Source of the DNA: Apophysomyces variabilis
Taxonomy: Eukaryota; Mucoromycota; Mucoromycetes; Mucorales; Mucoraceae
Direction: 5' to 3'
Assembly: GCA_002749535.1 (NCBI GenBank)
Contig: MZZL01000387.1
Coordinates: forward strand, 67,405-101,740
Length of the DNA stretch: 34,336 bases
A model generated the notes under the pieces. It worked only from the letters and a program-made list of their open reading frames with translations. It did not search any database and was not told where the DNA came from. Position numbers and translations under genes: made by a program. Shown piece after piece: positions 1 to 9,098 of the stretch (its first letter is position 1; the number at the start of each line of letters is the position of its first letter).

Positions 1-198
1 AGACTAGATAAAAATCAGTAGCTCCAATAGAATGTATCGTTGTAGGCAAGTTAATCCAATAAAAAGTGCTTGAATAAAGGAATATGGTCGAATGAAACTA
101 AAACGTTAGCCTCTAATGCATACTACTTGATCCAATAACATCAACGTAATGGTCTCTGTCATATAGCAGTTCATCCAATTGTTGAACTTGGGGGGGAG

Positions 199-345
199 GT
201 AGAAAGGTGGTGGAAAAGGTGATGGAAGGTACATTCCACAAACCTTTGAAGAGATTCCACCGCATGGTGGAAAAGCGGTGGAAAGGTGGTGGAAAGGTGG
301 TGGAATCTGAGACTCCACCAAGTTTCTACCGATGGTAGAATCTTT
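199..345. repeat. GGTGGAAA-rich low-complexity repeat with short hairpins
   Basis: The unit GGTGGAAA/GGTGGTGG recurs around 207-225 and 269-303. Inverted copies (TTCCACC, TCCACC) lie between and after, so GGTGGA...TCCACC and CTACC-GAT-GGTAG can fold as short hairpins. The reverse strand reads as a proline/serine-rich ORF, which follows from the repeat and is not evidence for a gene. The rest of 1-440 holds nothing else I recognise. The repeat sits just 5' of the LINE remnants and could be a target-site sequence or an unrelated dispersed repeat. Confidence 0.6.
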
Positions 346-440
346 TTTTGACCGCAGTGATAGTGAGGATCTCAACGCACCACTGTTGACTATATTTTCA
401 TACACCCACACTTTGAACAAAAATTAATAGCTTCCAACAA

Positions 441-3400
441 CAGTTTCTACCCTCCGCCTGGACAGATCGTGCATTATTGACTATGGATATACAAATAGTA
501 AAGGTGGATATTGGGCGAAGAGTATAGCGTTTTAATCTGACCCTGCTATCCCAACCATCCTTCCAGAAACTACTGCTTACAGCTTTAGACATGTTCTTTT
601 TAAAACAGGATAACCATTGTTCAGTGACACAACAGTACAATAAATTGAAAGATATGATCAAATGGTTAACAACTGATTTTGCTATGCGATACCATAGCGG
701 ATGTAGAAATCAACGTAGACAGTTGTAGCAATAGCGCACAGCACTATTGCAGCAAGGGGAATTAGACGCCCATCACAGAGAAGAACTGATAGCTGTGGAA
801 TCCCAAATTAGCGCTCTTGTTCAGAACCAAACTAAGCAGCTCTTGTTACGGACAGGTACTCGTTGGCACAAAGAAGGAGAAAAAAAGCACAAAATACCTC
901 TTCAGGGTGTTGAAGCAGAGACAGGCACAATAGACTATTTAGACCATCTGCAATCCAACAACTGGAAATATTGCACAAAGTGCCGCTGGTATATTAAAAG
1001 AAGCACACGAGTTTTATACGCAGTTATATACACCAACAGCGATAGATCAAACGGCTGTCAATGAAATCATAAATGCTATCCCAAAGGATTGCTGTTTGTC
1101 AGGCACAGCAAAGGAAGAACTTATCCGGCTACCTACCATGGATGATATTAAGGACCTTATTAAGCAGACACCGCTGGGCAAAAGCCCAGGCTTAGATGGA
1201 CTCCCTTTTGAACTTTATCACTTTCTTATTAATGCCCATCCGTCTACTCTGACATTGCTCCATCAAGTCATAATCAAGGCGTTTGATGGTGTATTTCCAA
1301 CTTCCTGGCAAAAGACGCGAATGGTGCTGTTGTTCAAAAAGGGCGACCCTCAGCTGCTGTCTAACTGGAGGCCACTATCACTGATCAACGCAGATGCAAG
1401 ATTGTTTACCAAATTGATAGCCAATCGCTTAACACCATTGCTGCCTCTTATTATTAATCCTTTTCAGACAGGATTTATGACTGGACGACTGATTGCAGAC
1501 AACGGTTGGTTACTTCAAACAGCAATGAAACATCTGCAAGTGACTACGCCAGATGATCCAGTAGTCGGGGTGTTATTAAATCAGGAAAAGGCTTATGATC
1601 GTGTGCACGCAGACTATCTGATAGCCGCAATGCGCAAATTTGGGGTCCCAGACACGCTGTCTCAAGCTTTGACGACCTTATTCTTTGGAACCAAGATAAG
1701 CATATCAATCAATGGCTGGCTTTCTGCAGAAGTTCTGCAAAGAAGAGGACTAAGACAGGGTGATCCTCTCTCTCCCTTACTATACAATATCGCATTTGAA
1801 CCGCTCTTACGCAAACTTCTAGATACAATCTCTCTGTCCGGCATTACTTTTAATACACCGACTATCCAGATGCAACCAACTTCCACGTATAACTTTTTAC
1901 ATTTACGAAGTGGAATCGCGCCAGTTAAACTGCTGGCATATGCTGATGATCTTTTGGTGTTTTTGTCTGGTCAGCATGAGTGGCGAATTTTAGTGAAGAT
2001 ATTGGCTTTATATGGTGCAGCGTCCAACGCTAAGGTTAACCTCCAGAAGACTGCTGTATTCTCCCTATCAGGCAAACCTCACTTAGAGTGGACAAATTTG
2101 CTTTCAACACAAGGAATCGCGTGGCATGACAACAGAGCAGCTGTCCTATTAAATATCTCGGCTTTCCTATTTTTTCTTCGGCGACGCAGTTGTCCTATTT
2201 TCTGGACTGACTTCATGGAAACAATTCTTAGACATGTCAACTTGCTCAAACAACGGCAACTATCTATTCGCGGACGCAGTATTATTGCTAATTCGCTTTT
2301 GTTATCTCATCTATGACACGTTATGGGGTCGTTATTCCACCAGCTTCATGGATAGCTGAATGTCAACGTACAGTTTAGTCTTTTGTGCTCCCATTTTTTC
2401 CCAGGCCATCGTGGGACCTTCTTTGCCATCCAAAGCAGATGGGTGGTATTTGATTAATTGATCTTGAACGTCAGCACCTTGCTTTACATTGGATATATTT
2501 GCAACGCATACTCCAGGCAACATCTGACTCCTTCAATAAGGCAATGGTCACTTTTATCTTGAAAGCGCATACAGGTCATAGCTCGCTTATACCTATTTTA
2601 CTGGACCCAAACAGATATATTCGCTATCTTCGATATATGCCAACATTACACCATCTCTGTCGTCTACTGTGTAAACTGCCGCCACTTTCTCCACAAGACA
2701 GTTGGCCGGGCCCTCTTTTTCCTGATTTGCCTATGACCTTAGCTGTCAAAAGTACTGATGGATCACATCAATTAATCTCGCGTTACCTCCTGGTTGCTGA
2801 TTTTTTGATGTGGTATCCTCGCTCTAGGATACTGTATCCACTCGAATTAGAACAACATGGACGCCTTCACAATATCCGGGTGCGGATTGAAAGAGGAACA
2901 TTACAATGGATTACACCAATCAGTCAAGCGTTATTCCAACCTTTACATACCCCAATTCCGCTCAATAATATGTCTGCTGCCGCTCCTCTCTTAAAGTGGA
3001 CCTTAGATCCAGGTACAGGAAAATTTGGTCAAAACTCTTCGCAGTAATCCCAGCATATTGCGCAAATATTGGCTGTCTCAAAGTTCATCATTCTCCTCGT
3101 TCTCCTGTCATCCACCATTTCTTATACCAGCTCATCGGCAAATCTCAGTACAACGCTGGAATTTATTTTGGCGTTTGCCTGTAGCCCATAACGCCCGCAC
3201 AGTTTGGTGGCATATATTAATTGATAGACTGCCCACTCGCTCATGCCTATCTTGCTGGATGCCTACAAAGTTCCCATCGCCCAGTTGCCAGTTGCCCGAT
3301 CTGTCATCAAATTCCTGAATGCAATCTCCATTTTGTCATTACCTGTCCATCAAAGTGGCGTTTTTGGTATATTGCTCTTCAATGCTTCTCTCTCCCAGAC

Positions 3401-3790
3401 CTGATGATTACACCTAACCATGTATGGGAGATTTCGTTTATTAATGACACGGCATCAACTGCTGTGACTAATGAGATTGGAGTTGTGCTGGGGATAATAA
3501 TACTTGCCGTCATATGGCAACAACACTGGAGTTGTGTTTTGATAAGATCCCATAGTCCAATGAGGCTGTAATGGCTGCTTTACGCTCTTACCTTGCTCGG
3601 TACACTCCTGACGCATTTCTTCTATTTACTCTACCTGCTACAATCTTTTCCCTCCCACCTACATCTACTTGATCTTTCTTGCCTAATTTTATCTTCTTCT
3701 ATCTGGTGTAATGCTGTATCTGTCCTTTTACTTCTAGTTTCTTAAAGGGCTTCATAAACCCTAATAAGATGTGTAATATAAAAAAAAGGA
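441..3790 (+). mobile_element. Non-LTR (LINE-type) retrotransposon, copy 1, inactivated
   Basis: The + strand encodes, in order but in several frames, the end of an endonuclease-like domain (about 453-620), a linker, a reverse transcriptase (about 1090-2320), a thumb/connection region (2316-3047) and a C-terminal zinc-finger segment (about 3150-3400). The element ends in an A-rich stretch (AATATAAAAAAAA, about 3776-3787), which fits a LINE 3' tail. The 5' end is missing because only the last part of the endonuclease is present. A second copy in the same orientation follows directly. The boundaries are approximate, and no target-site duplication was found by eye. Confidence 0.8.
453..3571 (+). 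pseudogene. LINE ORF2 pseudogene (endonuclease C-terminus, reverse transcriptase, zf-RVT)
   Basis: The readable frame opens with S-A-W-T-D-R-A-L-L, which resembles the C-terminal (S/T)DH motif of APE-type endonucleases with His changed to Arg. It has stops at 525-527, 726-728 and 732-734. The frame shifts near an A-run at about 880-890. The reverse transcriptase then runs to a stop at 2314-2316, showing SPGLDGLPFELY, NWRPLSLINADARL, RRGLRQGDPLSP and the catalytic LLAYADDLL box. Motif A reads LLNQEKAYDRV, so the first catalytic Asp is Asn. Coding continues in other frames at 2317-3047, about 3025-3318 and 3221-3571. The last of these carries CPICHQIPECNLHF...C, the zinc-binding tail of zf-RVT. 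At least four frameshifts, several stops and the lost Asp make it non-functional. Confidence 0.85.
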
Positions 3791-5870
3791 CCACTACATG
3801 CACGATTTTACCATTTAAAAATGGCGATCCGGAACAACTTAAGAATTGGCGTCCCTTGTCTCTGATCAATACAGACGCTAAGCTGTTCACATGTTTGCTG
3901 GCCAGTCGCTTAAATAGTCTGCTGCCAAAGATGGTGAATCCATATCAAACTGGATTTATGCCTGATCAGCTTATATCGGACAACGGATGGATCTTGAAAA
4001 CCCTCCAGCAACATTGTCAGTACGTTTCAAAACATGCCAACACCTCTACCATAGCTGCCTGCTTTGATCAAGAGAAAGATTACGACCGAATGCATCCTGA
4101 ATATTTAACACGAGTATTGTTGCATTTTGGATATCGCATCTCTCTGTTGAAAACCTTGTATATCTGCTCTCTACAGAAGCGTGTCCCTTTCCATCAACGT
4201 TTGGTTAAGTGAACTTTTCTATCAACGACGAGGTCTCCGGCAAGGTAATCCTCTATCACCGGTATTGTTTAACTTGGCCTTTGAACCCTGTTGAAGCTGC
4301 TGCTTACATCGCCACAGTTATCAGGGGCTCGGTTAGACTATCGAAGCTCAGTTTCTACATCTTTCAGACGACGAATGGTCACAAGATCAGAACAAGCACA
4401 ACAGGTTTCATCATCCATTAGGCTTATGGCATATGCGGATGATTTGCTGATACTCCTGAATAATGTTACAGAATGGAATCATGCCATGAATCTAATCGAC
4501 GTATATTGCACATCAAATGTAAAGATTGACCTCAAAAGAACTAACCTTATCTCCCTATCGGGAAAGGCCAGTAATATATAGACATCATTATGTGAACGCG
4601 AACAGCTTCAATGGTATGATTCAACGAACAGTTTGGCTTTAGTGTATTTTGGTTACCCTTTGGCATGCACCGGGGCACAATTAGATGTGTTTTCGGACAC
4701 CTCGTATCTCAAGCTTCTACGCCATGTTACAATGTTGAAACAACGACGCCTATTTGTCTATGGATCTAGCTTGGTAGCGAATACTCTTCTTCTTTCACGG
4801 CTATGGCATATATTGCGGGTCATCACTGCATCAGAAACCTGGCTAAGAAAGGTACAGGCGCTCATTCAGAAATTGATTCTGCCTTTATGACCTCATCCAT
4901 CTTGGAACACTCTGTGTCTTAAAAAGCGGTATGGAGGATTAGGCCTTTGTAGACTTACGGAATCAGCAACTCACCTTGCAGCTCGTCTTCTTACAACAGC
5001 TCTTATGTCCTCTCCAGCCTCATGACTTCTCTTCACCAATTCTGACCGATTTAATACAGTATTATACTGGGATTACCTCAATCAATACATTTTTGAGACA
5101 AGTTTGGTAGGCTGGTGCGCAGTATCATCAATTAACAGAGCTTATAACATCTGGTTTACCGTCTTCCATCTCTACCTCCTATAAGTGAGAATAACACAAC
5201 AGAGCTAGCAAACTGGGTTATACCTGTTAGCCAGCTGCGGAAAGCTATAGAAGTCTGCACTACCTCTCCTGAGTAGCTCCAATTTTATCTACATCCTTAG
5301 CACACATGGTGTCTCAACCTACCAGGCCCACCAGCAGCTATTTCTCTTGGTTGGCGAATCGTAACATGAAACTGGCAGACTTTCTGGTCTCTCCCATTAG
5401 TGCACAAAGCCATTACACCTTGGTGGCGTTTGCTGCATGGTTTTCTATCTACTAAACTGCGTCTTCATCAGTTAACACCTACTGGTTTCTCTTCGCCAAA
5501 CTATACCTTTTGTGCCGACAACACTGAGGATGAAGAACATCTTTTTTTTATCTCCTGCCCTGAAAAATAGCATATCTGGCAGGACACGTGGCATTTGGAT
5601 TGTCCTGCAACTACACTACCTGAAATTTGATCCTTGGTCCTTCAGCCTTTTGAAAAAACACCAACTAGTACTTCGTTGGATTGGCAAAGTGAACTCTGTT
5701 CTTTGGACCTGCCATTGGACCTTTACCTTTGAAAATAAGTGTTGGTCAAGAGAGGCTGCTTTGTCTACTTTCTACAATATTATTGCTGATCATAGTTTAG
5801 AGCATTAATTCTATGCCCACATCCGGTGGATAAGACACCATAACACCAAAGAAAACCCACTCAAAGTCTA
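3791..5870 (+). mobile_element. Non-LTR (LINE-type) retrotransposon, copy 2, 5'-truncated and inactivated
   Basis: This copy starts inside the reverse transcriptase, at the segment equivalent to copy 1 around 1318, directly after the A-rich tail of copy 1. It runs in the same direction through RT, connection and zinc-finger regions to about 5808, followed by A-rich sequence before 5870. Loss of the 5' part is typical of target-primed LINE insertion. The sequence is clearly paralogous to copy 1 but well diverged, so it is a related family member and not a recent tandem duplicate. Confidence 0.78.
3796..5808 (+). pseudogene. LINE reverse transcriptase pseudogene, second copy
   Basis: Frame 1 (to 4212) has FKNGDPEQLKNWRPLSLINT and motif A as CFDQEKDYDRM. 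The catalytic Asp is kept here, but the Ala of EKAYD is replaced by Asp. A frame change near 4200 leads to RRGLRQGNPLSP, where copy 1 has GDP. Another change near 4290 leads to MAYADDLLILL, the intact catalytic box. Stops fall at 4579-4581, where copy 1 has Trp, and at 4888-4890. Coding then continues to a stop near 5024. Around 5400-5560 the C-terminal WWRLLHG...FCADN-TEDEEHLFF-SCP segment is a zf-RVT type zinc finger with a stop just after it. No functional protein can be made. Confidence 0.8.
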
Positions 5871-5900
5871 TATATATCTCCTTCATAGAAAGAGAATAAC

Positions 5901-5906
5901 TTTATT
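5901..5906 (-). terminator. Likely poly(A) signal of the D-amino-acid oxidase gene
   Basis: AATAAA is read on the minus strand 62 nt past the stop codon of the oxidase gene. It is a canonical polyadenylation hexamer at a plausible distance. It also lies close to the 3' end of LINE copy 2, so the two 3' ends face each other here. Confidence 0.5.
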
Positions 5907-5967
5907 CAAATCACAATTGAACATTGGATAAACGTTACCATTAATAAAAAAAAGTCAGTGTACGCTG

Positions 5968-7383
5968 TCAAAGTTTCGACTTGTTCAATGATCCTGTTTC
6001 TACAAGATCGGCTATAACCTTTGCTCCTCCCCAGCTACATTGATAACCGAATCCCCCATGGCCATAAGCATGAGTCACAGGAATGGTCATGGTCTTGCCA
6101 TTATCTACAAATATCAGTCAGTAACAACGTTGCCGGATGTTTCCTTATTAACGTACTATGATATTCCCTCAACTCATTTTCTATCCTTACACCATTTGTA
6201 CGGAAAGGGCGGAATCCAATAGCATGCTTAACTACTTCTAGTTTGCCAAGTTCGGTTAGCTCCGGACACAATTTTTTGGCGCTTGCCAAAATGGACTCTG
6301 CCGTTCGGTCATCTGGTGCTGCATTACTATGAAGTACTGTTAGACATAAAGATAATTATGTTATAATCCGATTCTTACAGATCGTTGATCTGGTACGTGC
6401 CCCCTAGAACGACCAAACCATTCGAACGGGGTATCACATACGTAAAAGGCTGCATTCCTTCCCCTAATTTCAAGTGGTTATACCCAAAGCTTCAAACTAC
6501 TAATCTTACCAATATGTGTCAATGTTCTATTTATTTTTGGAGCTTTTACAATAACCGTTTGACCCCGTATTGGGTATAAGGTATCGTCAGGAACAAGTTG
6601 CCTCGAGCCTAGACCCGTACAGTTCACGACGGCCGCGACTTTGGAGGAAAATACGTCTGATATGTCTGTTATTGTCTGTCGCTTGATTGATCCGCCAAGC
6701 TGAACAAAGTGACGAAGCAGCCATTTCAAATAGTGCGGTGCGTTGATGACAACTTGAAGGAGTTTTTGCTTACTCAATTTATGCATTACATACATTGCAA
6801 TTCTCCCTACCTGTGACATATTTGTGACCTACTTTGGCCCTTGGCGGTAAGTTGCATTTCTCTATGAATTCGAACTAGTTTATGCAGCATGTTAGCATTT
6901 GTACCTCAGACGAAAAAGCAACCTACATCTCTGACAACACTCTGGAACCAGGGATTCTCCGTTTCCGGCGAGAGGTAATTGTAATAATCGTAAGCGAGAA
7001 CCTTCATAACACCTGTTTCTTGAGGACTTGAGTTGCTTAGCTCCATGAAGGTATTATATGAAATGGTGTCCATGCCTGCGATTCATCAGTAATTGTCATC
7101 CTTTGCTCAGAATGAGGGTACATACGCTGAAGAGCAATGTCGTTATTGGACGCCACTGTCCGCCAGTGAGCGCCTGCATATTACACGTTTAACCACTAAT
7201 GAGTCATTTGAAAACTTAAACGATGTTACCTGCCCAGAGCGAGGTGTACTCGCTGTCTTCATCGCCTGGCAAAGATTTAGCAACGATAACAACATTATGG
7301 CCTCTTTTTTTCAGTTCAATTGCTGCAGTAAGACCAGTAACTCCTGCACCGATAACCACAACATGACTGGATCTAGATTTCAT
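5968..7383 (-). CDS. D-amino-acid oxidase, peroxisomal (FAD-dependent), 8 exons
   Basis: This flavoenzyme deaminates D-amino acids to 2-oxo acids, ammonia and H2O2. My splice model (exons 7383-7230, 7173-7126, 7075-6923, 6861-6811, 6752-6510, 6463-6379, 6326-6157, 6104-5968) gives 346 aa, the usual family length, with no internal stop. Residues 8-17 are the FAD dinucleotide-binding motif [18 protein letters not shown] and [10 protein letters not shown] follow, then [10 protein letters not shown], the [16 protein letters not shown] core, GFRPFR (the family's carboxylate-binding Arg segment) and the signature [11 protein letters not shown] near residue 313. The last three residues are SKL, a classical PTS1 peroxisome signal, which suits an H2O2 producer. 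The ATG at 7383 is the first in frame. Introns are about 46-61 nt. The acceptor of exon 7 (a TAG at 6327-6329) was chosen to keep the frame; a CAG 10 nt earlier would break it. D-aspartate oxidase is the main alternative. Confidence 0.9.
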
Positions 7384-8834
7384 ACTGGATTGATGCACTC
7401 AGAAAGTGTTCTCACGATCGAAAAGGACTTTAAATAATGACCCAATAACTACACATTTCCTTTATTGACATGTTCGGTCCCATATGTAGTAAACAGGAAA
7501 ACGTCGTGGTTTTCAGCGATTTGATCAGAAGAGAGTACGGAGTATAACGATTGAAGAGTAAAAAAATGGTTTCAATATTTTCGATGAAATTGATAACTGG
7601 AGTAAGCAGTTATCGATGTTTGAAAGCACTTTGCGTTGTGGGATGGTACCTAGGAAAATCATGGCTGCCTCGGATGTGGTTGGTCCTCTTTGATCCGCTT
7701 CCGTCGTAGATACTGTTTATAACAAGTAGCAAATGCTTCTGAAGAATCGACAGAAAAAGGACTGCGAACTACCAGATACTATGAGTCACCTTTGTCTTTT
7801 CGACATATTAAGGAATAGGTCATTTTAGGATGCTAGTGCTATACATATAACACGGCTTTAAATCACGTTAAGGCGAAATTTCTCCCGTTGAAATGCTCAA
7901 TAGATCGTATCCGCATCTCAACTTTGTTTTGCTAAAAACTTTATGCGTTGTATTGGTCTTGATGTTGGGCAGAGTCGAAATAATGTCGCCTTTAAAGAAA
8001 CTTTCTAAATATATATATATAGATTGGCTTAATCTTCCAACTTTTCGTCCTTAACCTTCTGAGCAACGGAAATCTTAAAATGCATTAGTTTGATGGGCAA
8101 ATCCCCTATCTACGTTCAAGATCATCTAATTTTATTTTTCAGATTCATCGACATGGATTTCCTTTGCAAATTGTTCCAAACAGTTTGTTCCTCGATACAT
8201 TTCCTGGAAACCGAACCCGTTCTGTCTTGGGAGATAGACCCATGGACGTTCCCGTGGTCTCAGTTCGAGAGTTCTTGCCTCAATCCACGTTGAAACTTGA
8301 TTCACCGAACGCTTTTAAAGGTCACATCCGAACGGGTCCCACAAGGCACGATTGTAGTCCAGTTTTAGTACTCGGTGGTCTGGCTCCCGGTTCTAATGCG
8401 GATGGCCATAGACCCTCTCCCGGTTATGCTGGATACCACGCGCAAACTCTGACGACAACACACTCAACGAAGTTACCATAGAGAAATATAGAGAAATCCG
8501 CACTGGCGACTATCTGTGTGGCAGGTATCAAGCGGCGAATACCAGGAACTAGGGCTCTTTGGATCCAATCGCGTTTTTGATTTCACTCCTTCAGGTTTCC
8601 CCTGGTAAGCGTACTGCCTAAGCTCACGTTTTGAATTCGATGCACTCGTCGATTTTCTTTTTCATCTGGACGGCAAAAGAACATGCGCCTAGCATTGCCC
8701 ACCGCGGCCCTACCCATGAGTTCAGGAAATCTGGCCAAAGAATAGACAATACAACAGATTGCATTTTTATCTACAAGGAAAGTTATTTTGCGAGACTAGA
8801 TTCTCCCCAATAAAATGAGCACAGTACTATTGGC
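7384..8834. other. Intergenic region, no recognised gene
   Basis: This lies upstream of the oxidase gene. It contains an AT dinucleotide run (about 8011-8022) and a 105-codon + ORF at 8164-8481 that is preceded by an acceptor-like TTATTTTTCAG near 8132-8142. The ORF is Pro/Gly-rich, with no domain I can name. I cannot decide between a degraded transposon piece, an exon of an unknown gene and chance. Confidence 0.4.
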
Positions 8835-9065
8835 TCATGTTCTGTTGTCCTCTAGAAAAAGAAAAGGGAAATATATGACGCACTTCTTAATGTAAAGTAT
8901 TATGGTAGATAATGGGTTACTATGCCATATTCCGCTGTGAGACGAGATGGAGACGAAGTGAAACTGTTGTAGAAACATGCAATAAGACACGCGTAGACTT
9001 GGCTCCTGATAATGTATAACTGGCGCCTGTGTTAAAGCAGTTTGCAGCTTCGCCACACATTCTGC
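8835..9065 (-). pseudogene. Possible Ty3/Gypsy reverse-transcriptase/RNase H fragment
   Basis: The minus strand reads AECVAKLQTALTQAPVIHYQEP. This resembles the junction of RT and RNase H in Ty3/Gypsy polyproteins, where an F-x-x-L-K-x-x-L-T-x-A-P-V-L-x-Y-P-D segment is typical. In another frame a weak continuation (PIIYHNTLH) recalls the later HPIAYxSRTL segment. It is short, frameshifted, and squeezed between the 3' end of the iminopeptidase gene and the intergenic space, so it can only be a relic. No LTR was recognised nearby. Confidence 0.45.
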
Positions 9066-9098
9066 ATAGTATATTGGATTCTGTTCACAATTTCTAGG

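Noticed and set aside
2332..2523. Minus-strand 63-codon ORF
   Set aside because: It lies opposite the LINE connection region, whose + strand frame (VIPPASWIAECQRT) is recognisable.
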